DNA of 64,000 nucleotides from NCBI GenBank assembly GCA_008933735.1, contig WBUL01000004.1:124001-188000 (forward strand), in the 5' to 3' direction. This DNA comes from Anaerolineae bacterium (lineage in GTDB: Bacteria; Chloroflexota; Anaerolineae; Aggregatilineales; J027). Positions 52,725-61,891 of the stretch are shown in pieces (within the stretch, counting starts at the first letter, position 1; the number at the start of each line of letters is the position of its first letter). Under the pieces are notes generated by a model, which worked only from the letters and a program-made list of their open reading frames with translations, made no database searches and had not been told where the DNA came from. Position numbers and translations under genes: made by a program.

Positions 52725-55469
52725 TTAACCTTCACCCAGCTTTACAATCGTCATTAACGGCTGGCGACTCAGTAAAGTCGTCGTCAGGAACGTCACTGCG
52801 AATAAAATTCCGGCAAAAATCGCGTAAACTGTGATGATGTCATCCCAGGCCACCCGTACCAGATAGGGAGGCAGACCGCCGCTAAAATCCAGCAGGGGCA
52901 GATACAACAGCGTGGTCGCAAAACCGATGACTGTGCCGCCCAGAATGCCACTTCCAGAAGCCAGCCCTTGCAGGATAACCAGGTACACACTCACCGAAAA
53001 GTGTCCCATCCCCATCGCCTGAAGGGTTCCCAACTGCATAACCTGGGTGCGGAACGAGGCCACACTTTGAATGATGGCGATGACAAGAGTCAGAATGATT
53101 GCTGCCACAAATCCGACCGACAAAAAGCCCAGCACCCCCCGTCGTTCCGGGGCAGATTGTGCCTCTTGCAGCAGGGAATCGCTCTCACGCCAGCGCAAAA
53201 CCGGAAAATTGATAGACGCGACTTCCTCCTGAATCTGACCCAGACTCGTGCCGGGCTCGCGCTGCATCCAGATTTGGTGTGGAAGCTGTGTCCCCGCCGC
53301 CTCAAACAGCGGGTCAAGGCTGGTCAGCATGAAAAATCCGTCACGCGGGTCAAGGGTGGGGAAGTAATCCACCAGCGCGATGATCGGAGCTTTAATTTCA
53401 TACCAGGCGTCTAATGCCTGAAACTGGAATGTTATCTCCTGCCCGACGATCAGGTTGTATTCTTTCGCGGTCATCGCATTCAAAATGATGCCGTTGCGCT
53501 GCCCCGCCAGCCGGTTGAACAGGTCAGCAAAGGGTTCGCTGGCGTAATCGCTGCGCTGGTGAACCACCGAAGCAATCGATTCGCGGTCGATGCCCAGCAC
53601 GGTGCCGCTTACCCGCTGAGTTGGCAAAATCAACTGGGCCGGGTAGCGTCCTACCCGCGAAACCTGATAAACCCCCTCTAAAGGCAGCAAATCCGTCGCC
53701 GGCAGGGTGTTGTATCCGGTGACTTCCTCGGTTGGGGATGCGCCTTCTTCTTCGGCAGCCTGGGTTTCGGTTTCGGCATCGGCAGCAGTTTCCAGCACCA
53801 CATCTGCACCAACCTTATAGTTGATCGAATCCACCAGGCTGCGATCAATCGTGGACGCCATAGAGGCCATAAATCCGGTCAAACTCAGGGTAAAACACAT
53901 CATCATGATTCCCCCTCGATATTGTCCGGCAGAGCGTGTGAGTTCACGCAGCGCCATCAGCAGAGAAATATTGGTGCTGTAGGAGAGCAGGTTTGCCAGA
54001 ATGGACAGCAAAAAAGGCCAGAATCGCAGAAAGAACAGGGTTGTACCCAAGGCGAACAGGGTTGGCCCCATAAAGCTCAACGGGTCACTGAAAGGATTTT
54101 CTGCCTCCGTAATCAACCCACCGCGCTGCCACAGGGCATACAGCACATACAACGCTGGAACGAGGGCCATCACATCCAGGTAAAGTTTTTGCCACCAGGC
54201 CTTGCTGGTGCGGGCGGCAGCGCGTTTATAGCTGGTAATATTGTGACCACTCACCCGCCACGCAAGGAGTAACGCACTGCTGGCTGCCAGTAAACTCACC
54301 CCGCCGCCAACGGTCAAAGCCTGCGAGGTTAAAACAGGCGTCAGTCCAGACCTGGTATCTCCGAAGCGTAAAAACGAGGTCGTCTGCCCAACTAACTGCA
54401 CCACATACGGCGCGGCAACGATACCGACCATCAGCGAAGCGGCTACCAGCATCAGCCACATGAGCAGATGATTACCCACGATCCCGAAGCGGCTCATGCC
54501 CCGGCTGCTGAGGGTCACATCTTCCTGCTGCTGGCGTCTGACCAGCATCCCGCCGACCAGCGATACAAAATACAGCACCAGCCCGCTTACCGGCAGCACC
54601 ATGATAACTAACTGCTGTGTCAACTGCTGGACATCTTCAAGAAATTGTTCCAGCCCGCTGCGCGGCGAAATATCCATCTGAACGCCGGGTAGAATGCGGC
54701 TGATACTCCGCTGGCCATCCACAATGTGGCTGACCAGGTCTGAAACATCCGAGGTTTTCACGTGGCTTCCGTCAAAAACCAGATACCACGCGACTTCCTC
54801 TACTGGACGTTCGATGCCTTCCACTGCCTTCCAGAAGGCGTTTTCATCCACCAGCAGCACAGTTTCAAAATATTTTGGCGGAAAAATCCATGCCCCATTC
54901 GTGCTGGACTCCCACATTGCTGCAATCACCAGCGTCAGGCTTGTTCCATCCGGACGCTGTGCGGAGAGCTCATCTCCGACCTGCAAGCCCATTGTATACA
55001 GGAGCTGCTGCGGCAGAAGCACGGGGATACGACCTGCCTCCGATTCGGCAGGCCACTCGCCCGCCACGATATTCATCTGATTTTCAGCACCCTTCAGCGT
55101 ACCGAGACTGAAAGCACCAAGTGAGATATTTTCAGAACGCAGCGACCAGCTTCCGGCGCGTGTAAACTGCACCAGTTGTTCAATCGGGAGTTCCAGATCA
55201 AACTGAGTCTGGATAGCGCCGTTGGTGCTGGTCACGTCCTCCTGCGTAATGTTGCCTTTCCAGCTTCCTACATACCGGAACCGGAATGCATACGGGGGAG
55301 TATCCAGGCGAGACGCCAGAACCTTTGTATTCACTGCGTCGATGTACAGCGTCAAGCTGATCGCCAGTGTGGTGGCTACTGTCAGCCCGGCCAGCGCACA
55401 CAGCACAAGAATCCGGTGCTGCCATAGACGCTCTAGGGCAAAGGAAATCGCGTCAAAGAGTTGGAACAT
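52725..55469 (-). CDS. Large FtsX/MacB-type ABC permease with two FtsX modules
   Basis: The 914-residue permease has an N-terminal helix, a large outer domain and a first bundle of helices (about residues 285-410). Further helices (430-545), a second large outer domain (about 560-785) and a final FtsX bundle (about 790-905) follow. The outer domain includes a low-complexity ETQAAEEEGASPTEE loop. Both FtsX halves are thus in one chain. ATG 55469 is preferred; a TTG at 55496 falls inside an intercistronic hairpin. With adaptor and two ATPases it forms a MacAB-like exporter, or lipoprotein/peptide-handling pump. Substrate unknown. Confidence 0.82.
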   Translation of the reverse strand: MFQLFDAISFALERLWQHRILVLCALAGLTVATTLAISLTLYIDAVNTKVLASRLDTPPYAFRFRYVGSWKGNITQEDVTSTNGAIQTQFDLELPIEQLVQFTRAGSWSLRSENISLGAFSLGTLKGAENQMNIVAGEWPAESEAGRIPVLLPQQLLYTMGLQVGDELSAQRPDGTSLTLVIAAMWESSTNGAWIFPPKYFETVLLVDENAFWKAVEGIERPVEEVAWYLVFDGSHVKTSDVSDLVSHIVDGQRSISRILPGVQMDISPRSGLEQFLEDVQQLTQQLVIMVLPVSGLVLYFVSLVGGMLVRRQQQEDVTLSSRGMSRFGIVGNHLLMWLMLVAASLMVGIVAAPYVVQLVGQTTSFLRFGDTRSGLTPVLTSQALTVGGGVSLLAASSALLLAWRVSGHNITSYKRAAARTSKAWWQKLYLDVMALVPALYVLYALWQRGGLITEAENPFSDPLSFMGPTLFALGTTLFFLRFWPFLLSILANLLSYSTNISLLMALRELTRSAGQYRGGIMMMCFTLSLTGFMASMASTIDRSLVDSINYKVGADVVLETAADAETETQAAEEEGASPTEEVTGYNTLPATDLLPLEGVYQVSRVGRYPAQLILPTQRVSGTVLGIDRESIASVVHQRSDYASEPFADLFNRLAGQRNGIILNAMTAKEYNLIVGQEITFQFQALDAWYEIKAPIIALVDYFPTLDPRDGFFMLTSLDPLFEAAGTQLPHQIWMQREPGTSLGQIQEEVASINFPVLRWRESDSLLQEAQSAPERRGVLGFLSVGFVAAIILTLVIAIIQSVASFRTQVMQLGTLQAMGMGHFSVSVYLVILQGLASGSGILGGTVIGFATTLLYLPLLDFSGGLPPYLVRVAWDDIITVYAIFAGILFAVTFLTTTLLSRQPLMTIVKLGEG

Positions 55470-55494
55470 GGGTATTTTGCTCGTTTCCAGGGTC

Positions 55495-55521
55495 AAGGCA
55501 GGTCAGAAAGAGACCTGCCTT
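55495..55521 (-). promoter_or_regulatory. Intercistronic hairpin between solute-binding and permease genes
   Basis: AAGGCAGGTC and GACCTGCCTT form a perfect 10-base stem around a 7-base loop. No T-run follows on the minus strand. It probably stabilises the 3' end of the binding-protein message or reduces read-through into the permease gene. Confidence 0.6.
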
Positions 55522-55553
55522 AACGCCATCAAAGTGGGCTGCTGACGATGCCC

Positions 55554-58196
55554 CTACTGGCTCACCGTCGGGTCAACACGAGTCGCACAGTCCATGTACT
55601 GCTGGAAGTAATCGCGCGGATCAGACACTGCCTGGTCGAACGGCGGAATGGCAGCAATACACTCCTGAAACGCACGGGTGTAGGTTTCTGCGTCAGCAAG
55701 CTCAACCGCTAAGTCCGCGTTTTCCAGAACATACGCATCAAAGGCCTGGTTCAACCATGTCCGCAGCATAACATTACCGATGTCTCCCTGGCCAAAGGGG
55801 GTCGGGAAAACGACCACATTCGGGTCTTCCATCAGGGCGGCAATTTCGCGGTAAACAGCCGCCGTATTTTCTCCCTGGGCGGCTGCCAGCGCCGGATCAT
55901 TGACCATCGAATGGCGGACAGGCATGTTGGAGAACAAATCCTGACGACGGGCAATTGTGCTTAGCCAGCGATAGCAGGCCGCGGGATTTTGAGCAGTGGC
56001 ACTGATGTAGGCTGTCCCCATATCGTAGGAAATTGGGATATACTGGCTGCCGCGTGGGTAAGTAACCCATTGTGATGCAATATCGCCCCCACCCGGACCG
56101 AACAATTGCATTCCCAGCGACTGAGTGGAAATCGCATCCGCATCATTGCTGGCACCGATAATCACTGTAAATGCACTGCCGCCGCCTACTGTAGATAAAC
56201 CGTCATACTGGATATAACCCGCTTTGGCGAGATCGAGCACCTGACGAATAGCGTCAACCGTTGCCGGGTCAGTGAAATTAATCGTCGGGGGGGAGGTACG
56301 AAAGTCAATGGGCAGGCCGCCATACGCCGCAATCAGCATTAGCAGGGCATTGTCCGCGCCAATGGTGGGGACAAAGGGTGCTTCATCATCCAGCGTCGGT
56401 TTGAGCGTTTGCAGGGCATATACAAACTGGTCAATTGTCCAGCTTCCTGACGGCAGCACGGCCCCATACTGAGCAAACTTATCGGTATTCAGATTCAGCA
56501 CGTCAGGTACAAGATTGATGGGCAGCGCCCAGTACTTGTTATCCACCTGCACCTGCGCCAGCGTATTGCCAATAAAATCATTTTCATCCAGGAGAGGATC
56601 ATCACGCATAAACGGGGTCAGGTCAAGCAGCCCTGCCGGGTTGCCACCCTGCACAGCGTTGTTAGGCATATAAAAACATTCATACTCACTGGCAAGGGTT
56701 TCGAGATCGTTGTCTCGTGCCGTGTCTATATCTACGCGCCCAACCTCCGGGTCGCTGGCAGCGAATTCCGACGCTAATTGGGCCCAGCCTTCCTGATTGG
56801 GCAAAGGGGAGATGAATGAGACAATGCCAAAATCAAGCGCGATTTCACCTGGGGCCAGTTCCGCGATGGGGACAGGGGTGGCGACTGCAACTGTGCCTTC
56901 GCTGCGGCGGGCTTCCGCCGTTTGCAGGTTGGTGATCGCCCCCAGCTCAACTTCCTGTAGCGCGGTCAGGGCATCCACCCCTTCCGAGATCATCTTCGAC
57001 GTGACCAGGCTAAGATAATCGGCGAAGCGCATCTCCGTGCGGGGCAGCCCGTTGCTGATCGCCTGGTCAATCAGAGCTTCTGTTTCCGGTGAAAACACTC
57101 CCCCAAATGCTCTGCCAGGGCCATTCCCCGGTTCAGGGGATATTTCTGCCCCATCCAGGCTCCTACGGGCAGGCCGGACGCTTTGAAAACTGTTGGCAAT
57201 TTCCGGCTGTTCGGAGAGGAATTTGACCAGTTTGTAAGCCTGTTCTGGATAGAGCGTGCCACTGCTAATCGCAAAACCCTGGGTAATGATGCCTGCTTTT
57301 CCTCCCGGCAGCAGCGATCCCTGTACCGTTGTTTCTTGATTGGGGCCAGAAGATAGACCAAAACTCTGGGTCAGTGCCAGAGGGCTGGAATCGCCCCCGC
57401 GCCCGACAATCACGATGCCTTCGCCAAATCCACCAATGACCCCTTCTTGTTGAAGATCCGTCCAGGTGGTGAGCAGCGATTCAAGCGCGGGGACATTCAG
57501 CCTGGGGCTGGCTGCTAAGGGGTCGTCGGTGTAAAAACCCGCTCCTGCCAGGCTCCGCATCAGGTAAGGCATATAGTTGCCAAAATCCATCAACCCGGCT
57601 TTCGTGATCGCTCCCGTCGAGTCATATTCGGTCAGGGCGCGGGCGGCATTGGCAAGGTCATCCATTGTCCAGCTTGTATTCGGGTAGGGCAGTCCAGCCG
57701 CATCGAAGGCCGCCGAGTCATAAGCAAGCAGCACCACATCCAGGGACACCGGAATCGCCCACAGACCGTTATCCCACTGATAGGATTCCCAGGCTACTGG
57801 GTAAAAATCAGCCGTGTTCAAAGAGGCATCTGCCTGAACAAGCGGCTTTAAATCCAGCAGATAACCAGCGCGGGTTGCTTCCGGGTAAAGCGCGTTTTGT
57901 GTCAGGAAAAGCACATCGCCGCTGCTGGCATAGGCTTTGGCGCCGTCCAGATAATCTTCGATGCCGTAAGCTGGCGGTGCAACAAATCCAATCTCCTCAC
58001 CGGGCTTGACATAGACCTCAATTCCAGGATTTGCATCTTCAAAACGCTGTATCATCTCGTCCGTAATCAAGTCCTGAAAAAATTCAGGGACAACCAGCGA
58101 CACGGTGACTTCTTCCTGGGCGCTGGTATTGGGTATCGTAGAAAGCCCGCCTCCGGCCAGCAGGATGAACAGTAGGACTAAATATCTCAGCTTCAT
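55554..58196 (-). CDS. Tandem extracellular solute-binding protein (two SBP domains)
   Basis: ATG 58196 (AAAGG six bases upstream) gives 880 residues with a signal peptide ending NTSAQEE. Residues about 30-415 form one family 1 (sugar-type) binding domain: MIQRFEDANPGIEVYVKPGE, NGLWAIPVSLDVVLLAYDSAAFDAAGLP, and GKAGIITQGFAISSGT. Residues about 455-870 form a second: VGRVDIDTARDNDLETLASEY, NKYWALPINLVPDVLNLNTDKFAQYG and RWLSTIARRQDLF. Normal SBPs are about 400-450 residues, so this is a fused double. It lies upstream of an exporter rather than an importer permease, and no MalF/MalG-type genes are nearby. It may act as a sensor for the divergent kinase. Confidence 0.82.
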   Translation of the reverse strand: MKLRYLVLLFILLAGGGLSTIPNTSAQEEVTVSLVVPEFFQDLITDEMIQRFEDANPGIEVYVKPGEEIGFVAPPAYGIEDYLDGAKAYASSGDVLFLTQNALYPEATRAGYLLDLKPLVQADASLNTADFYPVAWESYQWDNGLWAIPVSLDVVLLAYDSAAFDAAGLPYPNTSWTMDDLANAARALTEYDSTGAITKAGLMDFGNYMPYLMRSLAGAGFYTDDPLAASPRLNVPALESLLTTWTDLQQEGVIGGFGEGIVIVGRGGDSSPLALTQSFGLSSGPNQETTVQGSLLPGGKAGIITQGFAISSGTLYPEQAYKLVKFLSEQPEIANSFQSVRPARRSLDGAEISPEPGNGPGRAFGGVFSPETEALIDQAISNGLPRTEMRFADYLSLVTSKMISEGVDALTALQEVELGAITNLQTAEARRSEGTVAVATPVPIAELAPGEIALDFGIVSFISPLPNQEGWAQLASEFAASDPEVGRVDIDTARDNDLETLASEYECFYMPNNAVQGGNPAGLLDLTPFMRDDPLLDENDFIGNTLAQVQVDNKYWALPINLVPDVLNLNTDKFAQYGAVLPSGSWTIDQFVYALQTLKPTLDDEAPFVPTIGADNALLMLIAAYGGLPIDFRTSPPTINFTDPATVDAIRQVLDLAKAGYIQYDGLSTVGGGSAFTVIIGASNDADAISTQSLGMQLFGPGGGDIASQWVTYPRGSQYIPISYDMGTAYISATAQNPAACYRWLSTIARRQDLFSNMPVRHSMVNDPALAAAQGENTAAVYREIAALMEDPNVVVFPTPFGQGDIGNVMLRTWLNQAFDAYVLENADLAVELADAETYTRAFQECIAAIPPFDQAVSDPRDYFQQYMDCATRVDPTVSQ

Positions 58197-58243
58197 AAAC
58201 ATCCTTTCAACCCATCGGCATTATCAAGGTGGCAGGTTGCAGC

Positions 58244-58344
58244 GTGGTTACATCAAGATTACGGTTTCGTAACCACCGTTAGTGACTTGAATCCTTTAAA
58301 ATGAGAATTACAGAATTGTAATCAGCCCGTAACCGGATTGAAAT
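58244..58344. promoter_or_regulatory. Divergent control region with inverted repeats and GTAACC sites
   Basis: The 176-base space between the SBP and kinase genes contains several elements. GTGGTTAC (58244-58251) is inverted as GTAACCAC (58269-58276). A second palindrome, ATTACA-GAAT-TGTAAT, spans 58307-58322. CGTAACC recurs at 58268 and 58328. A weak plus-strand promoter (TTGTAA 58316-58321, 17 bases, TGAAAT 58339-58344) overlaps them. These suit binding by the OmpR-type regulator encoded next door. Confidence 0.45.
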
Positions 58345-58372
58345 TTGCGCGGGCTACATCTAGAGGTCAAAT

Positions 58373-59905
58373 ATGATGAGTTTGTCGATGTGGTCTATTC
58401 GATGGCGGCTGCCAGCCAGTTATGCGGTAGTGGCACTGGTCGCGGTCATATCCCTGGGGTTTATTTTGCAGACCACCCTGCGTGATTATTATGAAAAACA
58501 GGAACTTCGTCATCTTCATGATAATGCACGTGTGGTGAGTAATGCTCTGGCAAACTCCTACGAAAGCCCGGATGATCGTTTAACCGCCCAGCTTGCCAAT
58601 CTCTCTTTTTTGACCCAGACCCGCATTAAGCTGATCAATGCAGATGGACAGGTTATCGCCGATTCCGGGAGTCCCAGTGAGCAAACAATGGTTTCTATCA
58701 GCGCCCCACCACCACGCGATTTTTCTTTTTCCTATGAACCGGGCCTGTTTCAAACACCCCAGGCTTCCATCACGGTCTTTAATGTTCCTGCGGATCAACG
58801 GGATTTTGTGTTTTTCCCCCAATCCGACCAGGAGGAGGTACTTGCCTTCGGGGTCGCCAGTACCCCTTTCGGATTTGGCTTGAATCGTCGTGATGCCAAC
58901 CTGGAAGAACGTTCTGGACAGAAAGTAGAGATGGCATTATTCAGCGATAATACCCTCATTGGCTACGTAGAGCTTTCGGAAGGGCCTGCGTTTGGCACCC
59001 GGATTGTTAATGATGTCGAGCAATCCCTGGTTTGGGCCGGGGCGCTGGCAGTTACGCTGTCGATTCTGGTGGGCTTTTTTGTCAGTTACCAGATCAGTAC
59101 GCCTGTGTTACAGCTTGCGAACGCCACCAAACGTATGTCCAAAGGTGATCTTTCGGCACGAGTCAGTTTGTCGCGGAAGGATGAGTTTGGCCTGCTGGCG
59201 AAATCTTTTAACGAGATGGCGAGTCGGGTAGAACATACCATTACAACTCTGCGGAGTTTTGTTGCGGATGCGGCGCACGAACTTCATACCCCGATCACAG
59301 CACTCCATGCGAACCTGGAGCTTGCCGTGAGTGAACCCATTGGAGGGCAAAAAAATACGTATATTCAGCAGGCCCTGACCCAGCTAAAACGCCTCGAATC
59401 CCTGACGATTGACCTGCTTGACCTCTCGCGGATTGAGGCGGGCATGGGTAAAGAAGACCGCCAGACCATTGACATGGTCGTGCTGCTGCGCGAAACGAGC
59501 GAACTTTATGCTTCCCGTGCTGACCAGGCCGGATTGGTCTTCGATTTTGAGGTGCCGGATGAACCCTTTTTTGTCCAGGTTAACGAGCGACAAATGCGCC
59601 GTGTCATCTGTAATTTGCTGGACAACGCGATCAAATTTACACCTGAAAATGGCTCAATCCATGTCGAACTGCGGAAAAACGGCGACTTCCTCAGATTGCA
59701 GGTGCAGGATACCGGAATAGGGGTTCCACCCGAAGACTTGCCCTTTTTATTCAGCCGTTTCCATCGCGGGCGCAACGCCGCCCGCTACCCTGGCAGTGGA
59801 TTAGGACTCGCCATCACTCGTGCCATTGTGGAAAGGCATCAGGGCAAAGTGAGTGTCGAAAGTTCGCCGGAAGGTACGACGTTTTTACTCCAACTGCCTG
59901 CTTAG
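58373..59905 (+). CDS. Membrane sensor histidine kinase
   Basis: The 510-residue kinase has two membrane helices (about 15-35 and 218-240) enclosing an extracytoplasmic sensor domain of about 180 residues. A HAMP linker (ISTPVLQLANATKRMSKGDLS) follows, then the HisKA box with phospho-acceptor H302 in ADAAHELHTPITALHAN. The ATP-binding domain has NLLDNAIKFTPENG (N box), DTGIGVPPEDLPFLFSRF and GSGLGLAI. AGAGGT precedes the ATG. It is 15 bases from its response regulator, and it diverges from the SBP-exporter operon, the likely target. Confidence 0.92.
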   Translation: MMSLSMWSIRWRLPASYAVVALVAVISLGFILQTTLRDYYEKQELRHLHDNARVVSNALANSYESPDDRLTAQLANLSFLTQTRIKLINADGQVIADSGSPSEQTMVSISAPPPRDFSFSYEPGLFQTPQASITVFNVPADQRDFVFFPQSDQEEVLAFGVASTPFGFGLNRRDANLEERSGQKVEMALFSDNTLIGYVELSEGPAFGTRIVNDVEQSLVWAGALAVTLSILVGFFVSYQISTPVLQLANATKRMSKGDLSARVSLSRKDEFGLLAKSFNEMASRVEHTITTLRSFVADAAHELHTPITALHANLELAVSEPIGGQKNTYIQQALTQLKRLESLTIDLLDLSRIEAGMGKEDRQTIDMVVLLRETSELYASRADQAGLVFDFEVPDEPFFVQVNERQMRRVICNLLDNAIKFTPENGSIHVELRKNGDFLRLQVQDTGIGVPPEDLPFLFSRFHRGRNAARYPGSGLGLAITRAIVERHQGKVSVESSPEGTTFLLQLPA

Positions 59906-59920
59906 TAGGGAAATCAGGGG

Positions 59921-60619
59921 ATGAATCAATCGTTTTCCATTTTAATTATCGAAGATGATCCCGGTGTAGCGCGGGGTTTACAGGATGGACTTGCCCGCGA
60001 TGGCTACAGCGTCGTCTGGAAAGCAACAGGCGACGAAGGAGTACAGTATGCCCGTGACCACAACCCACATCTTATCGTGCTGGACGTGCGCCTGCCGGAC
60101 GGGTCAGGGTTTGATTTTTGCCGCCAGCTACGCCAGCTAAAACTGCGCCAGCCTATTTTGATGCTGACCGTCCAACGCGAGGAAATGGATAAGGTGTTGG
60201 GGCTGGAAATGGGCGCGGATGATTACATGACCAAGCCCTACGGACTGCGTGAACTGCAATCAAGAGTGCGGGCGATGCTGCGTCGTGCTTATGGGGAACT
60301 CTCCGCGACCGAGGCCAATATGTTTTACGTGGGCGATCTGGTGATTGATAACTGGCGCGGGCAGGTCTGGCGGGAGAATCAGCCGTTAAACCTGACCCCG
60401 ACGGAATTTCGCCTGCTGGTATTCATGGCACGCCATCCGAATCAGGCGCTGACCCGCGCTCAAATTCTGGATGCAGTGTGGGGTTATGATACGGACATCG
60501 ACAGCGAACGCACTGTCAATGTCCATATTCGGCGTTTGCGGGAAAAAATCGAACTTGACCCTGGCAGCCCTGCTTTACTGCTGACGGTGCCGGGGATCGG
60601 TTACCGTCTCGTCATGTAG
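59921..60619 (+). CDS. OmpR/PhoB-family response regulator
   Basis: The 232-residue regulator has a receiver domain (acidic pocket E11 D12 D13, phospho-acceptor D55 in IVLDVRLPDGSGF, K105-type lysine in YMTKPYGLRELQSRV). A winged-helix DNA-binding domain (about 130-230: LTPTEFRLLVFMARHPNQALTR, RTVNVHIRRLREKIE, VPGIGYRLVM) follows. It is the cognate partner of the kinase just upstream. Predicted targets are the GTAACC-containing repeats between 58244 and 58344, controlling the divergent SBP-exporter operon. Confidence 0.93.
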   Translation: MNQSFSILIIEDDPGVARGLQDGLARDGYSVVWKATGDEGVQYARDHNPHLIVLDVRLPDGSGFDFCRQLRQLKLRQPILMLTVQREEMDKVLGLEMGADDYMTKPYGLRELQSRVRAMLRRAYGELSATEANMFYVGDLVIDNWRGQVWRENQPLNLTPTEFRLLVFMARHPNQALTRAQILDAVWGYDTDIDSERTVNVHIRRLREKIELDPGSPALLLTVPGIGYRLVM

Positions 60620-60623
60620 GACA

Positions 60624-61889
60624 CTACCCTCCCTTCGCAATACGCGGAGTCGGCAGGGGGATAATGAAATCGCCCTTAAAACCTTTAGCGGTCAGCTTGG
60701 GCATAAGTTCGTCGGCAATATGCCACGAAAACAGCAGCGCATATTCCGGCTGGTCTTCAAAAAGCTTCGTTTCCGGCAGCACCGGAATCAGCGTCCCCGG
60801 CATATATTTACCGATTTTGTGCGATCCCGGCACTTCCATGACCGCCTCAATGATCCCGTTATCCAGCCCTGTGTAATTAATCAGCGTGCTGGCACGCGAC
60901 GGCGCACCGATCCCATACACCCGCCCGCCTCCGGCCTTAATATCGCTCAACAGCGCGTAAAGCTGGAGTTTGGACATGACCACTTTTTGCTTGAACACAT
61001 CAAACATATGCTCATCCGTACCCAGCGCGGCCTCAGCATCCAGGATTTGCTGCACCGACGGACGAATCTCATACTGGCCTTTTCGTGCTGCGTAGACCCG
61101 GATTGAGCCACCATGCGTAGGAATTCGCTTGACGTGGAACACCTCCAGACCATGCATGTTCAAAAGATATTGGAGGCTGTGCAGGGAATAATAGCGCAGG
61201 TGCTCATGGTAAATGGTGTCATACTGCACGGTTTCCAGCAGGCCAATGAGGTAATGTGATTCTGAAATGAACATGCCATCATTGGCCATCAGCGCCAGAA
61301 TACCCTCCACAATATCATGCACATTTTCGATATGGGCAAAAACATTGGTGGCTGTAATGACCCTGGCTTTGCCGTGTTCCGCTGCCGCTTTTTCAGCGGT
61401 TTCTCGTGTGAAAAATGCCATGATGGAGGGAATTCCACGTTCAATTGCCAGTTGGCTTTGCAGCGTTGGTTCAATACCTAAAACACGGTGTGCGGTGAAG
61501 TTACTTAACAGGGTGCCATCGTTTGACCCCACATCAACCACCAGATCATCCGATTTTAAGTCCACAATCGTGCGGACTTCCTGATACAACTCCGCGAAGT
61601 TATCCCGCAGGATTTTAGTCGTGCCGCTGGTGTAGGGGTAATCCGGCGCGAACAAAATATTCGGGTCTACAGCCAAACCAATCTGGACTAACTGGCAGTT
61701 CGGGCAGTAGAGCATCTCAGCGGGATAAGCTGGCTGTTCAAACGGTTTCTCACCCATTGTCCGCATCTGGTTAACGGGCGGCAGATAGCCCAGAAAAAGT
61801 ATTGATTTTAGGTCCGGGTGGTCACAGACCTGGCAGCGCTGGATCACGACGCTGGAACCTGTTCCGGCAGAAAGTTTAACTGTTGTCAT
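60624..61889 (-). CDS. SAM-dependent C-methyltransferase-like protein (zinc-finger type)
   Basis: ATG 61889 gives 421 residues. An N-terminal zinc site is formed by CQVCDHPDL and CPNCQLVQIG (four Cys). The Rossmann SAM domain has DLVVDVGSNDGTLLSNF and ITATNVFAHIENVHDIVEGIL, and a C-terminal domain follows (YGIGAPSRASTLINYTGL, TLIPVLPETKLFEDQPEYALLFSWHI). This is the sugar C-methyltransferase family acting on nucleotide-linked deoxy or keto sugars. It follows the epimerase by two bases, supporting a role in making a methylated surface sugar. It ends four bases from the convergent response regulator stop. Confidence 0.85.
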   Translation of the reverse strand: MTTVKLSAGTGSSVVIQRCQVCDHPDLKSILFLGYLPPVNQMRTMGEKPFEQPAYPAEMLYCPNCQLVQIGLAVDPNILFAPDYPYTSGTTKILRDNFAELYQEVRTIVDLKSDDLVVDVGSNDGTLLSNFTAHRVLGIEPTLQSQLAIERGIPSIMAFFTRETAEKAAAEHGKARVITATNVFAHIENVHDIVEGILALMANDGMFISESHYLIGLLETVQYDTIYHEHLRYYSLHSLQYLLNMHGLEVFHVKRIPTHGGSIRVYAARKGQYEIRPSVQQILDAEAALGTDEHMFDVFKQKVVMSKLQLYALLSDIKAGGGRVYGIGAPSRASTLINYTGLDNGIIEAVMEVPGSHKIGKYMPGTLIPVLPETKLFEDQPEYALLFSWHIADELMPKLTAKGFKGDFIIPLPTPRIAKGG

Positions 61890-61891
61890 CC

